Shown here piece after piece: positions 59,065 through 64,000 of a stretch of DNA of 64,000 nucleotides. The first letter of the stretch is position 1; each line of letters starts with the position of its first letter. Under the pieces are notes generated by a model, which did not search any database, was not told the origin of the DNA, and saw nothing but the letters and a program-made list of their open reading frames with translations. Origin of the DNA: Spinacia oleracea. Lineage: Eukaryota; Streptophyta; Magnoliopsida; Caryophyllales; Amaranthaceae. The translations under genes and the position numbers were made by a program. The stretch spans positions 4,327,143 to 4,391,142 of the forward strand of contig NC_079491.1 of NCBI RefSeq assembly GCF_020520425.1, written 5' to 3'.

Positions 59065-62000
59065 ATCCAATAAATAAAATAAATAAAATAAAAAAGAAGA
59101 ATTTCAAACACGCAGAAGCTCGAAACAGGAACAAACCTGAATTCATTCACGCAAATTATTTCTCTCTTCTCGAATTTCACAGTAGCGCGGCCACTCGTCC
59201 AGCCACAGACCCACCACCGCCGATCTACTGAGTCTTCTCCACAAGTGCCAGAACCAACCCGCTTTCACCAACGTCGCCGCCTACTGCGAGGAGAACTTCC
59301 ACCGACTCGCCGGTGTCGCCGCCCCTCCCCCTCCACGGCCGGACATCTCACGATTATCGAATCAGAAAGTTCAGGTACATTCCTTTCAAAATTGAATTTT
59401 ATCCATGATTTTTTTCAGTTATGTACATTCCCAAACTCTTGGTATACTCTAATTCTCTTATCACTCAATCACTCTCTTAAATTGTAGACATTTTTATTAA
59501 TATCATTGAATTGATAATTATTTGTTTATTTTGTGATTATTTGTTGATTCTCTTAATTTCTTGCTGTTGATTTTGTGAATTTTGTTATATTGGGCCAATT
59601 ATAATGTGATATAGTGAATTAGTCATTTAATTGATTGCTTGAGTAGTTGAATTAGTTGAATCCCAGGAAGAGGATTAGAACAAATATTTGTGGTCCATAG
59701 CCTATACATTTGACTATAGGATGGAAGTTGATATACTTCTTGAATTGTTGAAAGAAATCAGTGTTCATAGAGGATTAAAAGATGTAGTAGAAAGTTATCT
59801 GCTTAGTTGAATTATGCTGTTTGGAAGTCTATCATCCTAGTGTTTGCGCGGAAAACTCTTAACGGGTCTATGAGTGATCCCGACCTACTCATTGGACAGG
59901 AATTCATCCTTTTCTACCATTGTCAAATACAAATTTGAGTTGTCTATGTAAGCCAAGTCATTTGGGGAAGTGGTCGCAGATCAAAGCATCTTGTACCGGA
60001 AACCTATCATAGTATCATATGCTCTACAATCACAAATTAGAAGGTGCACCAGATTGGGGTTTTCAATGAGCCGCACTAAGGTGTAGTAGTGATTGCATTA
60101 ATTTTACTAGAACCCTGCTGTCTAAAACATGGTTTAACCCACATAGTTATTTTTTTATTTTAAGAACCGCGCCTCACTTCAACTAGGTGCATGCCTCAAC
60201 CCTATGCTGAGAAACATTGGTTAATACGTTGAGTGATGTAGGACTCGCCCAATTTACTAGATTTTGGTTTACCATTAAGGGCTCGCCTGGTTCGTTGGTA
60301 ACTGGCCGTAGTTATACATAACTTAATTATTACAGACCAAGTCGTAGTCATGAAATGGATTCGGGCCATTTTCGGGCCGGGCCAAATCCATAACTAAAAT
60401 TGTTGTTTTACGTCGCCCAAAGCACAATTTTTTTAAAAGTTCGGGCCGGGCTCAAAACCCGGGCTGGAAAAATCTGCCCACAACCCCGTCAAATTCGGGC
60501 CGGGCTGGCATTGATCAGCTCTAGTAATACATTACCCTAACCCCCTAGGGTAATTATCCATGGGTTAAAACTTTTAGCCAATTAAACTCTTCTCATATGT
60601 CACATCCTGTAGCACTGTACAATCACATCGTCGCCATTTTCAGTGTCTCTCCACTGCACCAACGCCGTATCTCCTTCTCCTCTTCTCTCTTTCTATCTCT
60701 TCAAGATTAGCCATGTTTGTTCAAAGGCGAGTTGAATATGAAGCTTCGTGTATCAACTTTTCCTATTTTACATCTTCCATTCGTTCATGGATTCCTTTCC
60801 AATTTGTTATTTGTTTTGTAAGTCAGTTTCAAATTTATATAGGTTTTACTTTATTGCAATTTGAATTTTAGTTGAATGTTTTTGGTTAAACACTCAAACA
60901 TATGTTGTGCTTTATCAGATTTATCAGATTTGTTTTTGAAGTATTCTATTCTGGTCATAATTATGTCTAATTTGATGACTTTTGGGTGTAATTCTGTTAA
61001 TTTTCAATTGAAATTGGTTTTGATATTGTTTGAGAATGTGCATGTTATTTTTTGGAATATAAACTTGAAAGATCCTGATTAGTTTCCCTCATGCCAAACC
61101 TTATCAAAATTACCTTTAGTTGCTTAGGTGTAGAGGCTTTTCTCATCTATTTCAAGTACTTTTGTCTTGTACATAGGATGTAATGGAGCCTATACACGAG
61201 CAATACCTTATAGAATTACACCTTACACAATCTGATTGCAATCTATCCATGGGGCTCAATTTGCATTTGTCCTTGACCATTCTATAAAGGCAGGAAATTT
61301 TCCCATAAAAAGTAAAATATAATAAGTATGAGTTTACGATGACCCCGGAAACCTTGCTGCAGGAGGAAGACTATCCTGATTGCTTTTACAGTTCGTTTGG
61401 TTAAAAACATGAAATTGAGGGAGTATAGCTTGGATGATTATAGGGATGTGTATCCTTCACTTTCCTCTTCTTTTGCGGCTCCATGTTTCGTCCAAATCTA
61501 ATTTTGGAGGGATGATGTTTATTAAAGAAGAATGGAAAATGGATCCTACCCTAGTCCCCTTCCATCCCTTGAAAGGAATTGTTCCCCTTCTTTTCTTCCC
61601 CATTTCCTCTTATCCAAACAAAGTGTTAATTTTGGATTGGATAGAATTAGTTTACTAATTTATAGTTTGTGCATATTCATTTGGGTTTGGATAAAATAGT
61701 TTTTCAATTTATGTACAAATTTGTCAGTAATTAAACAACTCAACTATACTTCAGAAATTCAGAATTATTAAGAGACTACAAGAGAGAAATGTTTGAAGTT
61801 TTTTGTACAAAAAGGACACACAGAAGGGGGAGAGAGAATTCTAGTAGACAATAAAATTCTTCTCCATCCCCATGATTCTTGTCATTCTTCTTCATTATGT
61901 GAAGAAGATGGAGATGATACTTTAGTAACGATTCTAGAGAGAGAGATTTGTTTCTAAATGGAGATTGTAAATTGTTTCCAAAATATGCAAACTCAGCGAG

Positions 62001-62197
62001 AAACACATTTGTGATTATTGTTAAAGTACTTTTAATCGAATAGGTTTTTTTTTTTTGCTTTATCTTGTCTTGAATATTGGTGCTATCTCTCTTTCAAGAT
62101 CATGGATCGGCCACTGCTTACAATGTATGAATTACATATGCAGAAGTCTTTAGTTTCGTCTGTATTTGGAGGCAAAGCACACTAATTGTCCGTCCTA
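59065..62197. other. Region between the inverted-repeat element and RPC9
   Basis: A GC-rich, CpG-containing stretch at 59175-59372 could be a leader or exon: one frame is open from a TAG at 59183 to a possible donor (CAG/GTACATT, 59374) but has no Met. A GGGCCGGGC repeat lies at 60335-60522 and a C/T-rich leader-like stretch at 60640-60715. A weak MITE-like pair (GTTTGGTTAAAAACATG / TTATCCAAACAAAG) lies at about 61390-61630. No complete gene is seen. Confidence 0.45.
60335..60522. mobile_element. GGGCC-rich non-autonomous element, partial
   Basis: It contains CCATAACTAAAATTGTTGTTTTACGTCGCCC between GGGCCGGGC blocks and ends GGCATTGATCAGCTCT. These phrases match the element at 10810-11165 (AGACCTGATCAA end, TTTTACGTTGCCC). 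The left border is unclear. Confidence 0.5.
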
Positions 62198-62672
62198 ATG
62201 AAGATGTACATTCTTCCACTTTTCATTAGTCAATTCTCCTTGGTTCATTTTATCTTTTTTATTTGCTTGTGAAATAATTACATGGTAATGTTGCAGCCTA
62301 AAGACCAATGCTGGTCCTCTTACTAATTTTGAAGTGCTTGACCTACTACGATCGAAAGGGGCTTCAACGGATCCTACTCGTGTTATGTCTTTGTTAACGC
62401 CTTCTGAGTTTAAGGTTACTTGTTTAATAGCTATGATAATTTCTTTTAAAGCCAAATGTTCTGTTTTCATTTACGGAAACAATTATATCACAGTTTCTGT
62501 TTTACAATTTGTGATTCAGGTTTATGATTATTTGGTTCAGAGTCCTGCTTGTGATCAGACTAGAGAAAGTGTTGATGAGTTTTTAGAGAAATCCAAAGAG
62601 TACCAGCTAGCAAAAGCTGAGGTCATCAACATCCTTAACAACCGTCCCTCTTCAGCAGCTGAATTGGCTCCG
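62198..62672 (+). CDS. RPC9: RNA polymerase III subunit RPC9 (C17/CRCP), 5' part
   Basis: Three exons: 62198-62205 (ATGAAGAT), 62297-62414, 62520-62672, giving the first 93 residues in frame; the rest should lie beyond the window. RPC9 pairs with RPC8 to form the stalk of RNA polymerase III and helps initiation at tRNA and 5S genes. The peptide starts MKILKTNAGPLTNFEVLDLL and continues RSKGASTDPTRVMSLLTPSE, FKVYDYLVQSPACDQTRESV, DEFLEKSKEYQLAKAEVINI and LNNRPSSAAELAP, which is the HRDC-like Rpb4/RPC9 fold typical of the family. The tiny 8-base first exon was placed because MKI precedes the LK-NAG motif in plant homologs and its donor ATGTACAT fits; the family usually adds ~25-45 acidic residues after this point. 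Confidence 0.88.
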
Positions 62673-64000
62673 GTATTGTTCTGTTTGAATGCTTTATTCT
62701 TAATGTTATGTTTTAATTGCTCTATAATCTATGAAGCATGGTTGTTTTTGCATAATTCTTCTATACCTTTTACTTGTTGACAGCTTGGCAGTACTCATGC
62801 TTGTTAATTACTCTCGAGCCTATTATTTACCCGCCTCATCATGCAATGTAACAGTTTGTTACCATATTATGGGGTTTGTAAATGGTGGTGCAGGTTCCAT
62901 GTTGACAAATAGAGACATTATTATAGAAATTAACAATTTTACATCTTCAGGCATTTTGTATGATGATTTTATTTAGCTGTACTTCGTTCATTACTGTTTG
63001 CAATTGGTAAATGTCATGATCTGAAGTTGATGCTTTCTGCCTGATAAGGTTGTACGTGCTTTATAGTGCGCTCTTCTAGTTTTGTTCTGTGCAAACCTTT
63101 ATGTCAATGAAAAACATATTTTGTTGTGAATTTTACTTTATCAGAACAAATGCTTAGTTTTATGACAGAATATACAAAGTATTAGTTGTAGAATTGAAAG
63201 CAGTCCCTGAATTTCACTTTATAGGATATCTAAAAAGAAGCACAACCTAGATAGAAGTTCTTAGTCATATTATGATAGACCTCTTGAAAAATGATGGTTG
63301 TCTTTCTTATTTCCTGCTAAATGTCTACATACACTGCAAGCCCTGACTCGTTTTCGTTCAGATGAACTGTTTATGATGATGGAAGCCTAATACTTACACT
63401 TAAGGACGATATTTATGTTTCTTTGAATATGCCTGAAAAAGTAATTATAGTTCCAAATTCGGTTTGGAGTGCTTGCCAATGATTAGATGAACTTATACCT
63501 ATGTTCTATGTTACTCGAACTCTTTATTTTACCTAAAGTACCGGTGTGCGGACATGCGGACACTTCATTTGGACTAGATTATGAAAAAAAGTCAAAATTT
63601 AGCTGAGCCGGAGTGATGTAGCCCGTAATTTACAAAGCTAGATTATGGGATACGTATCCTATATGGGACTAATGAGAGAATCCTATGGAAGAGATGACTC
63701 AGTTGCAGCGTAGTTACTTCCTTGACCATGGAGCTTATAGTGTACAATGGTTAGTTCAAGTGTAGAGCCTATAAGTGTCTTTGAGGCTCCATATGAGCGG
63801 ATTCATTTTCATGATGTATCTTAGAGCATGTAGAGTTTTAAGTGATGGAAATAGAATCAATTAACTAATGGTTGGTAACTAATGGTTACCCTCCTGAATC
63901 CCCAATTTGTTACAACTTATTCCTTTTCTAAGGTATGACCAGACAAACTAATAATGGTAATAGCTAACACTACCCTTTTCCCTTCTTAATAATTTCTTTT
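62673..64000. other. Presumed RPC9 intron and beyond
   Basis: No exon matching the expected C-terminal part of RPC9 could be found. The sequence is AT-rich, and no repeat with clear borders was seen. It is most likely intron 3 of RPC9. Confidence 0.45.

Overview
This is plant nuclear DNA, most likely from a dicot. It is AT-rich, its genes are split by AG/GT introns (only the TFCC and F-box genes are uninterrupted), and it encodes chloroplast-targeted proteins and plant-specific families (MLO, plastid fibrillin, DOMON/cytochrome b561). Its introns are full of small DNA transposons. The many Stowaway ends and the SINE types would fit Caryophyllales/Amaranthaceae, but that placement is only a guess. 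No bacterial, organellar or LTR-retrotransposon coding sequence was recognised. Ten host genes and one complete Mutator-like transposon with two genes of its own account for nearly all coding sequence.

Layout. 1-2184 (+): the last exons of an MLO-family gene. 4085-9461 (+): adenine DNA glycosylase MUTYH. 10312-13015 (+): a small, probably plastid protein resembling DUF2996. 14174-19060 (+): an RPA-interacting protein. 19989-24550 (-): GMP synthase, convergent with the previous gene. 24750-25700: a graveyard with a broken copy of the RPA-interacting gene's last exon split by a hAT-like element, then a SINE. 26643-30474 (+): a DOMON/cytochrome b561 protein. 31479-32510 (-): tubulin-folding cofactor C. 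33561-34257: a Mutator-like terminal-inverted-repeat element carrying two tRNA-Arg-like sequences and a set of hairpins. 36737-39974 (+): a plastid fibrillin (PAP10-like) with a leader intron made largely of ~122-bp tandem repeats. 41634-42000: a smaller relative of the tRNA-bearing element. 42078-43358 (-): an F-box/LRR protein whose start region has been tandemly duplicated. 46085-50211 (+): ribosomal protein L5. 50533-57217: the complete MULE. 58087-59064: another element with long inverted ends. 62198-62672 (+): the first exons of RNA polymerase III subunit RPC9, running off the window.

The host genes are ordinary housekeeping or plastid genes and form no pathway together. For every gene complete in the window the predicted exons sum to a multiple of three, which supports the models.

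The most interesting material is mobile. (1) The 6.7-kb MULE has ~162-bp terminal inverted repeats that are about 97% alike, a perfect 9-bp target duplication, an open 1084-residue MuDR-type transposase with zinc knuckle and SWIM finger, and a second, convergent gene for a GRF zinc-finger/coiled-coil/membrane protein. (2) A 697-bp non-autonomous element carries two tRNA-Arg-like copies and four ~24-bp hairpins. A 367-bp relative keeps the hairpins but not the tRNAs and has a perfect 9-bp duplication. (3) Several MITEs sit at splice-relevant places, including one inserted at a splice donor.
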